DNA of 64,000 nucleotides from positions 116,390 through 180,389 of the forward strand of contig NZ_OBDY01000013.1 of NCBI RefSeq assembly GCF_900215205.1. Direction: 5' to 3'. The notes beneath the pieces are model-generated. The model was not told the DNA's origin, did no database searches, and saw only the letters and a program-made list of their open reading frames with translations. This DNA comes from Paractinoplanes atraurantiacus (lineage in GTDB: Bacteria > Actinomycetota > Actinomycetes > Mycobacteriales > Micromonosporaceae). Position 1 is the first letter of the stretch; every line of letters starts with the position of its first letter. Of this stretch, positions 1 to 8,353 are shown in pieces. Both the position numbers and the translations under genes were made by a program.

Positions 1-318
1 CCAACTGCTCGACGTCCTCGTATTCGGTGACCCACCGGGCGCTGAGGCCACCGTCTTTCACCATGGCGACACCGTCAGCCGTCAGCACACCGATCCGGTC
101 ACCCGCCAGAACCAACTGCTCGACGCCCTTGTACTCGGTGACCCACCGGGCGCTGAGGCCACCGTCTTTCACCAAGGCGACACCGTCAGCCGTCAGCACA
201 CCGATCCGGTCACCGGCCAGCGCCAGCAGTTGGACATTTTTGTACTCGGTGACCCACTTAGCGCTGAGGCCACCCTCCTTCACCAAGGCGACACCGTCGG
301 TCGTGAGCACGCCGATGC
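1..318 (-). repeat. 111-bp coding tandem repeat (37 residues per unit)
   Basis: The string gtgacccac recurs at 27, 138 and 249, a period of exactly 111 bp. The units encode the C-terminal repeats of the NlpC/P60-like protein. The two leftmost units differ by only a few bases, so the array was recently duplicated or homogenised. It continues beyond the window. Confidence 0.85.
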
Positions 319-949
319 GCGGCGGCGGCGGGGGCGGCGGTGTCACCGACTTGATGTGGTCGTAGCGGACGGGGGTGTACCGGCTGGCGTGCACCGGCCG
401 CCAGGTGCTCCGGACCGTGTCGTGCGAGCCGGTCTGCTCGATCACGATCGGACGAGTGTGTGCGGCGTCGGCCCAGCGTTCGAACAGCGCCACGTGGTCC
501 TGGTGTGGATCACCCACGTGCCGCAGCAGGGCGTCGCCCGGCTGGAGCGCCCCGCGGGCGATGACATGCGACTTCTCGTGCAGATTGCCGGTCCAGTGTC
601 CCTGGCCAGAACCGCCGAGGCCCCAGGCCATCGAGACGAAGCCGGAGCAATCCGTGCGGTAGCAGCCGTATTCGTTGCTGTAGCAGCGGTTCTGGCTGTA
701 CGGAACGACGACGGCGAGCCAGGAGCGCGCTCGGCGGAGCACCTCGTCCCTGGTCGGTGACTCGTCCGCCCCGTTGCTCCGGCACGGCTTGGGCGTCGTG
801 GTGACCCGCTGCCTGGCGAGCGACGCCTTCGGCTGCTCGTCGAGCCAGGGGTACGACGGCAGCGGCGGGTCCCCGGGGAGGGTGCCGGCCGCGGGGGCCG
901 GTGGATTGTCGGCCACCGTGGACGACAGCCGGGGCGATGTTCTGCGCAT
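1..949 (-). CDS. NlpC/P60-like cysteine hydrolase with C-terminal tandem repeats (partial, 3' end outside window)
   Basis: The protein runs off the left edge. Residues about 65-165 resemble an NlpC/P60 (C40-type) peptidoglycan hydrolase fold: the nucleophile motif is TDCSGFVS (Cys about 101), with LQPGDALL and the His motif DHVALF (His about 152) further on. A proline run (about 203-210) links this to repeats of 37 residues that begin RIGVLT.DGVALVK and contain GLSARWVTEYK; three are visible and nearly identical in DNA. They look like short beta-propeller or WD-like units. I chose ATG 949, preceded by GAAAGG; an in-frame ATG at 1009 lacks a good ribosome site. No signal peptide is visible, which is odd for a wall hydrolase. 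The enzymatic role is inferred from motifs only. Confidence 0.6.
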   Translation of the reverse strand, partial: MRRTSPRLSSTVADNPPAPAAGTLPGDPPLPSYPWLDEQPKASLARQRVTTTPKPCRSNGADESPTRDEVLRRARSWLAVVVPYSQNRCYSNEYGCYRTDCSGFVSMAWGLGGSGQGHWTGNLHEKSHVIARGALQPGDALLRHVGDPHQDHVALFERWADAAHTRPIVIEQTGSHDTVRSTWRPVHASRYTPVRYDHIKSVTPPPPPPPRIGVLTTDGVALVKEGGLSAKWVTEYKNVQLLALAGDRIGVLTADGVALVKDGGLSARWVTEYKGVEQLVLAGDRIGVLTADGVAMVKDGGLSARWVTEYEDVEQL

Positions 950-1318
950 GGTCGTGGGCCTTTCGGATTCGCGGGCGTCATGGGGAGCCGGAGATACCGG
1001 CGCCCCCATAGGAGGGTGGACACCGGCCTCCGGCACGCTCGCCCCAGCTGACGCACCGTAGTCGAATGACCACCGAGTGCCATCTTTGGCATAGGCAGCC
1101 CATGAACACAATCAGCCCTCTCCAGGCGACAGCGCGGCTCGGCCAGGCGGTGGCGTCGTGGACAACCGCGCCCAAGCGCGTGATCGATCCGCTCCCGAAC
1201 TGGTGGCGGCACGGTTGTGCCACTCGCCAAGCGCTGGCGCTCGCCAAGGCAAGGGCTGCCGTCGCCGGCTGCGATTGACGGATGTCGGACGATGGCAGCG
1301 GGCAACTATGGTGGCCCG
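950..1318. other. intergenic stretch without a convincing gene
   Basis: This 369-bp gap separates the starts of two divergent genes. Short open frames cross it in several directions, but none has a ribosome-binding site, recognisable domain or typical codon pattern. It presumably holds promoters for both flanking genes; I see no clear operator. Confidence 0.5.
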
Positions 1319-1708
1319 ATGGCGTCGGTGAGGAAGTTTCAGGTCACGTTCGACTGTGCTGAGCCCGTGCGGGTCGGCCGCTTCTGGTGCGAGGTGCTGG
1401 GCTACGTGGAGCCCCCGGCGACGGAGGAGCCCGATGCGTCGTTCGCCATCGTCGACCCCACCGGGGAGGGGCCGCGGCTCTTCTTCCAGCGCGTTCCCGA
1501 GGGCAAGGTCGTCAAGAACAGGGTGCATTTGGATGTACGCGTCGGCACCGGCCTGGTCGGTGCCGAGCGCCTGGCCGTCCTCGAGGCCGAGTGCGCCCGC
1601 CTGGAGGCGCTGGGCGCCAAACGCGGCCAACTCCTGCTGGCCGACGAGGAGAACGAGTCGTGTCAGGTGATGCAGGACGTCGAGGGCAACGAGTTCTGCC
1701 TCGACTGA
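1319..1708 (+). CDS. VOC (glyoxalase/bleomycin-resistance-like) protein
   Basis: A 129-residue single-domain protein of the vicinal oxygen chelate superfamily, close to the Glyoxalase_6 type. It opens with KFQVTFDCAEPVRVGRFWCEVLGY, the usual first beta-alpha unit (D, W, LGY), continues with GPRLFFQRVPE and VHLDVRV, and ends DVEGNEFCLD, the usual 'D.EGNEFCL' closing strand. Such proteins bind a metal or a small molecule; the substrate cannot be read from sequence. The start ATG 1319 was chosen because the fold begins immediately after it. A second VOC gene follows on the same strand. Confidence 0.8.
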   Translation: MASVRKFQVTFDCAEPVRVGRFWCEVLGYVEPPATEEPDASFAIVDPTGEGPRLFFQRVPEGKVVKNRVHLDVRVGTGLVGAERLAVLEAECARLEALGAKRGQLLLADEENESCQVMQDVEGNEFCLD

Positions 1709-1761
1709 GGCGATGAGGACTGAGCCGATGAGTTCCGGACGGTCGCGCGGTCTACCCCAAC

Positions 1762-2112
1762 ATGACCTCGATTCAGCCCATCGTCAGCACTCCCGACCTG
1801 CCCCGGCTGCGCGCCTTCTACGAGAAGGTGCTCGGCGCGGAGCAGACCCTCGACGAAAGCCCCGATTTCTATGTCGAGCTGCGCCTCGGCGCCACCAGGC
1901 TCGGCCTCGCGCAGAACGACAACACCGAGATCGGCGCCCCGGTTCGCGTCATCCTCAGCGCCGAGGTCGCTGACGTCGACGCGCTGCTCCCGGTGGTCGA
2001 GTCGGCCGGCGGCACCGTGCCCGGCCCGGCCAATGACATGCCGTGGGGTCAGCGGGTCGCGCACGTCCTCGACCCCGACGGCAACATGCTCAACCTGACC
2101 ATGTGGCTCTGA
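1762..2112 (+). CDS. VOC family protein
   Basis: A 116-residue VOC protein of a different subgroup from its neighbour. The first half has TPDLPRLRAFYEKVLGAE and the second ends HVLDPDGNMLNLTMWL, the characteristic 'DPDGN' closing motif. A middle segment (VADVDALLPVVESAGG) matches the helix of the second repeat. It may be a dioxygenase-like or resistance-type binding protein; no catalytic assignment is possible. It lies 53 bp after the first VOC gene, so the two may be co-transcribed. A strong hairpin follows its stop. Confidence 0.8.
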   Translation: MTSIQPIVSTPDLPRLRAFYEKVLGAEQTLDESPDFYVELRLGATRLGLAQNDNTEIGAPVRVILSAEVADVDALLPVVESAGGTVPGPANDMPWGQRVAHVLDPDGNMLNLTMWL

Positions 2113-2113
2113 C

Positions 2114-2149
2114 GAGGCCCTCCCCACCGCCAACGGTGGGAAGGGCCTC
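2114..2149. terminator. bidirectional hairpin terminator
   Basis: The arms GAGGCCCTCCCCACCG and CGGTGGGAAGGGCCTC form a 16-bp stem with one mismatch and a 4-nt loop. It sits between the convergent VOC gene and putA, 12 bp from the putA stop. There is no T-tract, as is common in high-GC actinobacteria. Confidence 0.8.
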
Positions 2150-2161
2150 GGCGGTGGTGCG

Positions 2162-5100
2162 TTACAGGGCCGTGGTGGCCAGGCGGTCCGGGTTGCCGAA
2201 GCGGTGAGCCGTGATGCTCACCGCCTGCTCGTGCAGGAACGGGAGCATCTCGATGCGGCCGGCCTCGGTGACCGGGCCGTGCCAGACGGCCAGGTCGGGG
2301 CGGCCCCCGGTGGCCGCGGTGACCTGGGACAAGGAGCCGCCGATCAGGCGTACGCGGCTGACGCCGTCCAGGCCGCGGGCCCACGTGGCGTCGTCCTCGA
2401 CCGTGACCTCCACCGGCAGGTCGACCGGGACCGCCGACGAGACGCGGAGCGGTGCTCCGGCTCGCAGCCCGGCGGCCACGACGCGGGCCAGGGACGCGAC
2501 CGGGGCGCCCTCGGCCAGGCGGATCGAGACCGGGACGGGCAGGTAGCGCAGCACGTTGCGCTCGGCCCACAGGCCCGACACGTCCGCCAGCTGGCCGAAC
2601 TCGTCGGCCCAGGCCGCGGCGTCGCTGCGGGCGGCGCGGGCGACGAACTCGCTGTCGACGGAGGCCAGCAGCTTGCGAACCTCGGGGTGGTCGACCGTGG
2701 CCTCGGAGGTGGACGGCGCGGGAGCCCAGTGGGAGAGACCCACCAGGTAGTTCGGGCCGCCCGCCTTCGTGCCGGCGCCGACCGCGGAGCGCTTCCAGCC
2801 GCCGAACGGCTGGCGGCGGACGATGGCGCCGGTGATGCCGCGGTTGACGTACAGGTTGCCCGCCTCGATGCGGTCGAGCCAGGTGCCCAGGTCGGCCGGG
2901 TCGAGGGTGTGCAGGCCCGACGTGAGGCCGTAGTCGACCTCGTTGACCAGGTCGATCGCCTCGTCCAGGGTGGACGCGGTCATGATGCCGAGGATCGGGC
3001 CGAAGTACTCCGTGCGGTGGTACTCCGAGCCGCGGCGGACGCCGTCGCGGACGCCGGGGCTCCACAGGCGGCCGCTGTCGTCGAGCTGCTTCGGCTGCAG
3101 CAGCCAGCTTTCGCCGGCGCCGAGCTTGGTCAGGCCGTCCAGCAGTTTGCCCGCGGCCGGCTCGATGACCGGGCCGACCTGGCTCTCCGGGTCGGACGGC
3201 CAGCCGACCGTCAGCGACTCCACCGCGTCGATCAGCTGGTGGCGGAAGCGCTGCGAGCGGGCCACCGAGCCGACCAGCACGACCAGCGACGCCGCCGAGC
3301 ACTTCTGCCCGGCGTGGCCGAAGGCCGAGGCGACGACGTCCTTGACGGCCAGGTCGAGGTCGGCGCTGGGGGTCACGATGATGGCGTTCTTGCCGCTCGT
3401 CTCGGCCAGCAGGGGCAGGTCGGGGCGGAAGGAACGGAAGAGCTGGGCCGTCTCGTACGCCCCGGTCAGCACCACCCGGTCGACCAGCGCGTGACCGACG
3501 AGCTGGCGGCCCAGCGCCTGCTCCTCGACCTGCACCAGGGTGAGCAGGTCGGCGTCGGGCAGGACCGGCTTGATGATCTCGGCGAGCAGTGCTCCGCATC
3601 GCTCGGCCTGACCGGCCGGCTTGAGCGCCACGGCCGAGCCGGCGGCCAGGGCGGCCAGAACCGAGCCGGCCGGGATGGCCACCGGGAAGTTCCACGGCGG
3701 CGTGACCAGCGTCAGCTTCTCCGGCACGTGGGTGGCGCCGTCGACATCGTCGAGACCGGCCGCCAGCTCGCCGTAGTAGTGGGCGAAGTCGATGGCCTCG
3801 GACACCTCGGGGTCGGCCTGGTCGGCCGTCTTGCCGGTCTCGGACGCCATCACCTCGATGAGGTCGGCCCGCCGGGCCTCGAGGGCCTCGCCGACGCGGT
3901 GCAGGATCTCGCCCCGGGCCTTGCCGGACAGCGCGCCCCAGGAGGCGGCGGCGCCGACGGCGGCGTTGAGCCGGGAGTCGAGCTTGCCCTCGGTGGTCAC
4001 CCGGGCCGCGTCGATGGTCTCGACACCGAGCGAAGACGAGGGCACCCGGGCCAGGACCGCGCGGACCAGGTCGCGGTTGGCCGCGACGGACGGGTCGGTG
4101 TCCGGGGTGTTCTCGAAGTGGCCGGGCTTCGAGGGGGCGACGGCGGCGAACCGGTCGGCCACGCGGTGCGGCGGCGGGACGGTTTCATCGAGCGCCGCGA
4201 GAGACGCCAGGAAACGGTCCCGCTCGCGGACGAACAAAGCCTCGTTCTTGTCCAGCTCGAAGACCGCCGACATGAAGTTGTCGCTGCTGGCGCCCTCCTC
4301 GAGCCGCCGGATCAGGTACGCGATGGCGACGTCGAACTGCTCCGGGCGTACGACCGGTGTGTAAAGCAGCAGACCGCCGACCTCGCGCCGGACCACCTCG
4401 GCCTGGCCCTCGGCCATGCCGAGAAGCATCTCGAATTCGATTCCCGGCCGTACGCCGCGGCGACCGGCCAGGAGCCACGCGTACGCGACGTCGAAGAGGT
4501 TGTGGCCCGCGACGCCCAGGCGGACGTTGCCGATCCGGTCGGGGTGCAGGGCGTAGTCGAGGACGCGCTTGTAGTTGGTGTCGCTGTCCTGCTTGGTGTT
4601 CCAGGTGGCCACAGGCCAGCCGTGCACGTTGGCCTCGACCTGCTCCATCGGCAGGTTGGCCCCCTTGACCAGGCGGACCTTGATGCCGGCGCCGCCGCTC
4701 GCGCGGCGTTCGCGTGCCCACTCCTGGAGGCGGATCATCGCGGAGAGGGCGTCCGGGAGGTACGCCTGCAGGACGATGCCCGCCTCGAGGTCACGCAGCT
4801 CCGGCTTCTCGAGCAGGCGGGTGAAGACCGCGATGGTGAGATCGAGGTCTTTGTACTCCTCCATGTCGAGGTTGACGAACTTCTTGGTGCGCGCGGTGGC
4901 GGCCAGCCGGAACAGCGGGGTCAGCTGCTCGACGATGTGACCGACGGCCTCGTCGAACGCCCACGGGTTGTGCGGGGCGACGGTGGCCGACACCTTGATC
5001 GACACGTAGTCGACGTCGTCGCGGCCCAGCAGCCGCTCGGTCTCGCGCAGGCGCCGGGTGGCCTCCCCGCGGCCGAGGACGGCCTCGCCGAGCAGGTTCA

Positions 5101-5551
5101 CGTTCAGGCGTACATCACGGCGTTTGATCTTGGAAATGGCCTTGCCGAGCTTGGCGTCGGTGGCGTCGACGATCAGGTGGCCGACCATGCGGCGCAGCAC
5201 GCGGCGGGCGATCGGCACGACCACGCCCGGCATGACCGGCGCCAGGGTGCCGCCCAGGCGAACCGCGGCCCGCAGCGGAGCCGGCAGGAAGCGCGGCACG
5301 TCCGGCGCGAGCGCGTGCAGGGCGCGGGCGCTGACCTTCAGGTCCTCGGGGCGGACGACGCCGTCGACGAAACCGACCGCGAAGGCGAGGCCCTTGGGGT
5401 CCTTCAGGACGCCGGCGAGTTGCGCGGCGGAACCGCCCACCGGGATCGTCGCGGCCTCGTGCAGCCAGCGGCGGACCAGGGCAACCGCCTCGTCGGCGAG
5501 TTCGTTGTCCGCGGCCGGGGTGCTGGCCGGGGAGTGGGCGACGTCAGTCAT
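2162..5551 (-). CDS. putA: bifunctional proline dehydrogenase / L-glutamate-gamma-semialdehyde dehydrogenase
   Basis: A 1129-residue PutA that oxidises proline to glutamate in two steps. The FAD proline dehydrogenase part (about residues 140-480) shows VNLDMEEYKDLDLT, AYLPDA and RLVKGANLP. The aldehyde dehydrogenase part (about 540-1000) shows TPPWNFPVAIPAGS, the Glu loop LLAETSGKNA and the catalytic Cys in GHAGQKCSAAS (about 750). A further C-terminal domain of about 180 residues follows, as in long PutA proteins. There is no N-terminal ribbon-helix-helix domain, so unlike E. coli PutA it should not repress its own gene. Start ATG 5551 has GGAAGGAC upstream. The divergent LysR gene is the likely regulator. 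Confidence 0.93.
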   Translation of the reverse strand: MTDVAHSPASTPAADNELADEAVALVRRWLHEAATIPVGGSAAQLAGVLKDPKGLAFAVGFVDGVVRPEDLKVSARALHALAPDVPRFLPAPLRAAVRLGGTLAPVMPGVVVPIARRVLRRMVGHLIVDATDAKLGKAISKIKRRDVRLNVNLLGEAVLGRGEATRRLRETERLLGRDDVDYVSIKVSATVAPHNPWAFDEAVGHIVEQLTPLFRLAATARTKKFVNLDMEEYKDLDLTIAVFTRLLEKPELRDLEAGIVLQAYLPDALSAMIRLQEWARERRASGGAGIKVRLVKGANLPMEQVEANVHGWPVATWNTKQDSDTNYKRVLDYALHPDRIGNVRLGVAGHNLFDVAYAWLLAGRRGVRPGIEFEMLLGMAEGQAEVVRREVGGLLLYTPVVRPEQFDVAIAYLIRRLEEGASSDNFMSAVFELDKNEALFVRERDRFLASLAALDETVPPPHRVADRFAAVAPSKPGHFENTPDTDPSVAANRDLVRAVLARVPSSSLGVETIDAARVTTEGKLDSRLNAAVGAAASWGALSGKARGEILHRVGEALEARRADLIEVMASETGKTADQADPEVSEAIDFAHYYGELAAGLDDVDGATHVPEKLTLVTPPWNFPVAIPAGSVLAALAAGSAVALKPAGQAERCGALLAEIIKPVLPDADLLTLVQVEEQALGRQLVGHALVDRVVLTGAYETAQLFRSFRPDLPLLAETSGKNAIIVTPSADLDLAVKDVVASAFGHAGQKCSAASLVVLVGSVARSQRFRHQLIDAVESLTVGWPSDPESQVGPVIEPAAGKLLDGLTKLGAGESWLLQPKQLDDSGRLWSPGVRDGVRRGSEYHRTEYFGPILGIMTASTLDEAIDLVNEVDYGLTSGLHTLDPADLGTWLDRIEAGNLYVNRGITGAIVRRQPFGGWKRSAVGAGTKAGGPNYLVGLSHWAPAPSTSEATVDHPEVRKLLASVDSEFVARAARSDAAAWADEFGQLADVSGLWAERNVLRYLPVPVSIRLAEGAPVASLARVVAAGLRAGAPLRVSSAVPVDLPVEVTVEDDATWARGLDGVSRVRLIGGSLSQVTAATGGRPDLAVWHGPVTEAGRIEMLPFLHEQAVSITAHRFGNPDRLATTAL

Positions 5552-5643
5552 GCCGAAAGTGTCCTTCCGAGTTCCGTTCAGGAAAAGCGACGGTTCATGA
5601 CGAGTACTATTCACTTCTTCTTACGCTTCGTACGGGGGTTCCG
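5552..5643. promoter_or_regulatory. putA / LysR divergent promoter region
   Basis: These 92 bp hold the promoters of two divergent genes. On the minus strand TAGTAC (inside gaaTAGTACtcg) is a possible -10 for putA. On the plus strand TACGCT near 5622 and GGGGG ahead of ATG 5644 suit the LysR gene. LysR proteins usually bind such divergent regions; I did not find a clean T-N11-A palindrome. Confidence 0.45.
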
Positions 5644-6585
5644 ATGCTCGAGATCCGGCGTCTGGTGCTGCTGCGCGAGCTGGCCATCCGCGGCACCATC
5701 GCGGCCGTCGCCGAGGCACTCAACTTCTCCCCGTCGGCCGTGTCGCAGCAGCTCAGCCAGCTGGAGAAGGAGGCCGGCATGCCGCTGCTGCGCAAGGCCG
5801 GGCGCCGGGTCCAGCTCACCCCGCAGGCCGAGGTGCTGGTGGCGTCGGTGGACGAGGTCCTCGACACCCTGGAGCGCGCCGAGGCCCGCCTGCAGGCCGC
5901 CGGGACGCGCGTGAGCGGGCGCGTGCGCGTCGCGGTGTTCCAGTCGGCGGCGCTCGCGCTGATGCCGGCCACCCTGCTCGCCATGGCCACCCGCTTTCCC
6001 GACGTCCGGGTCGAGATGGTGCAGCGCGAACCGGAGGAGGCGCTGCGCGAGACCTGGGCCCGCGACTTCGACATGGTGATCGCAGAGCAATACCCGGCGC
6101 ACGCCGCGCCACACCATCCCGGCCTCGACCGGCGCCCGCTGACCACCGACCCGATCCGCCTGGCCCTGCCCGCGGCCGAGGTCGCCCTGCGGCCGGTGGC
6201 CTCCCTGGCCGAGGCCCGGCACATGCCGTGGGTGATGGAGCCACGCGGCGCCGCCTCGCGCCATTTCGCCGAGCAGCTGTGCCGGAGCACAGGCTTCGAG
6301 CCGGACGTACGCTACGAGACCGCCGACCTGCAGGCCCACATCCGCCTCGTCGAGTCGGGCAACGCGGTCGCCCTGATCCCCGACCTGGTCTGGGCCGGCC
6401 GGCAGACCTCGTGCCGCCTGCTCGACCTGCCGCTGATGCCGCGGCGGACCATCTTCACCGCTCAGCGGGTGGCGGGGGCGGCGTCACCGGCGGCGCGGGC
6501 GTTCCGGACTGCTCTGGAGGAGACGGCGAGCTCCGGTGCCACAGTCGCGGACGCCACGCCTCCACCACCTTCGCCACGGCCGTGA
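5644..6585 (+). CDS. LysR-family transcriptional regulator, probably of putA
   Basis: A 313-residue LysR regulator. The N-terminal winged helix (residues about 1-60) reads LRELAIRGTIAAVAEALNFSPSAVSQQLSQLEKEAG, followed by the linker helix and an effector-binding domain of two alpha/beta lobes (about 95-295). It is divergent from putA, so I infer that it responds to proline or an intermediate and controls putA; this follows from position only. The last 131 bp overlap, tail to tail, the 3' end of the K+ channel gene, and the proline-rich C-terminal tail (PPPPSPRP) lies in the overlap. Confidence 0.85.
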   Translation: MLEIRRLVLLRELAIRGTIAAVAEALNFSPSAVSQQLSQLEKEAGMPLLRKAGRRVQLTPQAEVLVASVDEVLDTLERAEARLQAAGTRVSGRVRVAVFQSAALALMPATLLAMATRFPDVRVEMVQREPEEALRETWARDFDMVIAEQYPAHAAPHHPGLDRRPLTTDPIRLALPAAEVALRPVASLAEARHMPWVMEPRGAASRHFAEQLCRSTGFEPDVRYETADLQAHIRLVESGNAVALIPDLVWAGRQTSCRLLDLPLMPRRTIFTAQRVAGAASPAARAFRTALEETASSGATVADATPPPPSPRP

Positions 6586-7171
6586 CCAGGAAAAGCTGGC
6601 CGACGAGGGCCTCCAGCACGGCCAGGGTCTGCCCCGGGTTGCCCGCCGGCACGACGTTGCCGTAACCCGTGGTGGTCAAAGTGACGAAGCTGAAGAAGAG
6701 CGTGTCGGCCAAGGTCCCGTCGCCGACACCCCGCCCGAAGAAGGGGCCCGGTTGCAGCGTCGCGATGCACCGATAGGCGAAACCGAAGGCCATTCCGAGC
6801 ATCAAGTACGCCGAGAGGGCGCCCAACATTAGTTCCCGGTCGGCGTCCGGGCGGCGGGCCACGTCGCGCACGATCGCGATCGGCGCGATCAGGTAGAGCG
6901 CGCTGCTGGTGATGAAGGTGGCGGCGGTGAGCAGCCGGTTGGCGTCGGTGACCGCGTTCCAGGCGGCGGTCATCAGGGCCAGCACCAGCACCACGCTGGC
7001 CACGGTCCGCACGCCCCGGCGGATGGCGGAGACCCGCAGCGCGTACCAGACGGTGCCGACCTGCACGAGCAGCACGATCGAGATGGACCAGTACCCGCTG
7101 AGCGACGTGGCGAGCACGTAGGTGGTGGCGATCAGGATGATCACCGGCAGGTACGAGCGCTTGGGCGTCAT
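6455..7171 (-). CDS. potassium channel family membrane protein
   Basis: A 238-residue membrane protein. The selectivity filter TTTGYGN lies in the pore segment FFSFVTLTTTGYGNVVPAG, followed by a last membrane helix (LEALVGQLFLVTAVAKVV). About five hydrophobic helices precede the pore, without an obvious charged S4. It fits the two-pore-helix ion channel (Ion_trans_2) family in a multi-helix actinobacterial form. The ATG (7171) overlaps the stop of the RDD gene by 4 nt (ATGA), so it is the last gene of a three-gene operon. Its C-terminal proline-rich tail is encoded opposite the end of the LysR gene. Confidence 0.85.
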   Translation of the reverse strand: MTPKRSYLPVIILIATTYVLATSLSGYWSISIVLLVQVGTVWYALRVSAIRRGVRTVASVVLVLALMTAAWNAVTDANRLLTAATFITSSALYLIAPIAIVRDVARRPDADRELMLGALSAYLMLGMAFGFAYRCIATLQPGPFFGRGVGDGTLADTLFFSFVTLTTTGYGNVVPAGNPGQTLAVLEALVGQLFLVTAVAKVVEAWRPRLWHRSSPSPPEQSGTPAPPVTPPPPPAER

Positions 7172-7671
7172 TCCGGACTCAGGCGCAGCACCGCGGTCCG
7201 GGCGATCTTGTCGTGGATCGCCTGGTGGCGGCGGTCGACGAGGATCCAGGCGGCCCCGATCGGGAAATAGCCGAGCACCAGGCCGCGGACGAGCGCGGCC
7301 AGCCAGCCCACCGGCCGCCCGCCGGCCGTGACCACCCGCAGGCCCAGCAGGGCCATGCCCGGGGTGCGCCCGGCGAGCAGCCAGAACACGGCGCAGTAGA
7401 CGCCGAAGACGGCCGGCAGGGCCAGCGCGAACGCGCCCACCAGCAGCGTCTGCATCTCCCGGACGAGGATGCCGGCCACCTCGCCGACCAGGGCCAGCAC
7501 GGCGATGGCGGCCGTACCGAAACCGGTGACGATCAGGGCGTCGATGAAGTAGGCGATCAGGCGGCTGACCGGCCCGGCGTAGACCTTGACCGGCCGGCCC
7601 AGCCCGTTCGCGCTCACCGCGGGCCGGCCCAGGGCGTCGCTTACTACGGGCCGCCCGGCGGCGTCGCTCAC
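7168..7671 (-). CDS. RDD-family membrane protein
   Basis: A 167-residue RDD protein. After a short hydrophilic N-terminus it reads AGPVSRLIAYFIDALIV (the R-D signature in helix 1), LLAGRTPGMALLGLRVV (second signature) and ends VDRRHQAIHDKIARTAVL (third signature). Three to four helices are predicted. RDD proteins have been linked to ion transport in some bacteria; here the partner downstream is a K+ channel. ATGA overlaps join it to both neighbours, so translation is coupled. Confidence 0.85.
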   Translation of the reverse strand: MSDAAGRPVVSDALGRPAVSANGLGRPVKVYAGPVSRLIAYFIDALIVTGFGTAAIAVLALVGEVAGILVREMQTLLVGAFALALPAVFGVYCAVFWLLAGRTPGMALLGLRVVTAGGRPVGWLAALVRGLVLGYFPIGAAWILVDRRHQAIHDKIARTAVLRLSPE

Positions 7672-8222
7672 CGCGGGTCGGCCGGGGGCACCGGGACCGG
7701 GTCGCCGCCGCGCCGCAGCACGCGGGTGGTGACCCGGTCGACCGCGGTGTCCCCGGCCGCGGCGCCGTTGCGGATACGGCCGACGAGCTCGTCGACCATG
7801 GTGTCGCGCTGCCCGCGCACGAGCGGCTGGATGCGTTCCGGCTCCTCGGCCAGCAGGGCGAGCACATCATCCAGAATCGTGCGGACCAGCGGCCGCAGCA
7901 CCCGCTCGAGCTGCGCGTCGACCACCCGGTCGGCCAGCTCCGAGGTCGCCACGGCCATGACCGCCGCGTCGAACGCGGCCTTGGCCCGCGCGGCCCGCCC
8001 GAGCATGCCCGCGGCGGCCTGTTCCCGCTCGGCGGCGCCGCGCCCGGCCAGCCCGTCCAGCCCCGCAGTGAACCGGCCGGCTGCCTTCCCGGCCGCCCCG
8101 GTCCCCGCCTCACGCACATCGACGAAGACCCGAACCGTCGCGTCCTGCGCCTGGAAGACCGCACCCAGCGCCGCATCACGCCATTTGCCGAGACCGTCTG
8201 CCACAGCGCTCACCTCATCCAT
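7668..8222 (-). CDS. hypothetical alanine-rich helical protein, first gene of the K+ channel operon
   Basis: I do not recognise this 184-residue protein. It is mostly amphipathic helix (GKAAGRFTAGLDGLAGRGAAE, AFDAAVMAVATSELADRVVDAQ, VLRPLVRTILDDVLALLAEE), without membrane segments, and ends in a proline-rich tail. It starts the operon with RDD and channel genes and overlaps the RDD start by 4 nt. The start ATG 8222 lies 55 bp from the centre of an LAL-type box; a hexamer CACGAT at 8245-8240 predicts a transcript start near 8233, which is 44 bp from the box. Confidence 0.6.
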   Translation of the reverse strand: MDEVSAVADGLGKWRDAALGAVFQAQDATVRVFVDVREAGTGAAGKAAGRFTAGLDGLAGRGAAEREQAAAGMLGRAARAKAAFDAAVMAVATSELADRVVDAQLERVLRPLVRTILDDVLALLAEEPERIQPLVRGQRDTMVDELVGRIRNGAAAGDTAVDRVTTRVLRRGGDPVPVPPADPR

Positions 8223-8268
8223 CGCGGCCCGTCGCGCTCATCGTGCCGCCGACCTCACCGCCCCTACC

Positions 8269-8285
8269 TCATCTCGCAGGGATGA
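8269..8285. promoter_or_regulatory. LAL-type box 1, between K+ channel operon and nitroreductase
   Basis: TCATCTcgcagGGATGA, centre 8277. It is 44 bp from the predicted minus-strand transcript start (hexamer CACGAT, 8245-8240). On the plus strand it is 77 bp from the nitroreductase start, three helical turns further than the usual 44, with TATGAT at 8342-8347. Confidence 0.7.
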
Positions 8286-8341
8286 GACTCCACTCGGACC
8301 GTAGCGGAGCCGCCTCCTGAGCCTGATGGACGTTCCCTTCC

Positions 8342-8347
8342 TATGAT
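8342..8347 (+). promoter_or_regulatory. -10 hexamer TATGAT for leaderless nitroreductase mRNA
   Basis: TATGAT ends 6 nt before ATG 8354, so transcription should begin at the start codon itself. No -35 hexamer of good quality is seen and there is no Shine-Dalgarno sequence. Confidence 0.6.
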
Positions 8348-8353
8348 CGTTCG

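Noticed and set aside
1066..1278. 70-codon open frame between the first two genes
   Set aside because: No ribosome-binding site, no family resemblance and poor codon pattern; treated as chance.
2204..5914. Very long open frame opposite putA
   Set aside because: It is an antisense frame kept open by high GC at third positions. PutA domains and motifs are on the other strand and the composition here (Asp/Arg/Gly/Gln) is not protein-like.
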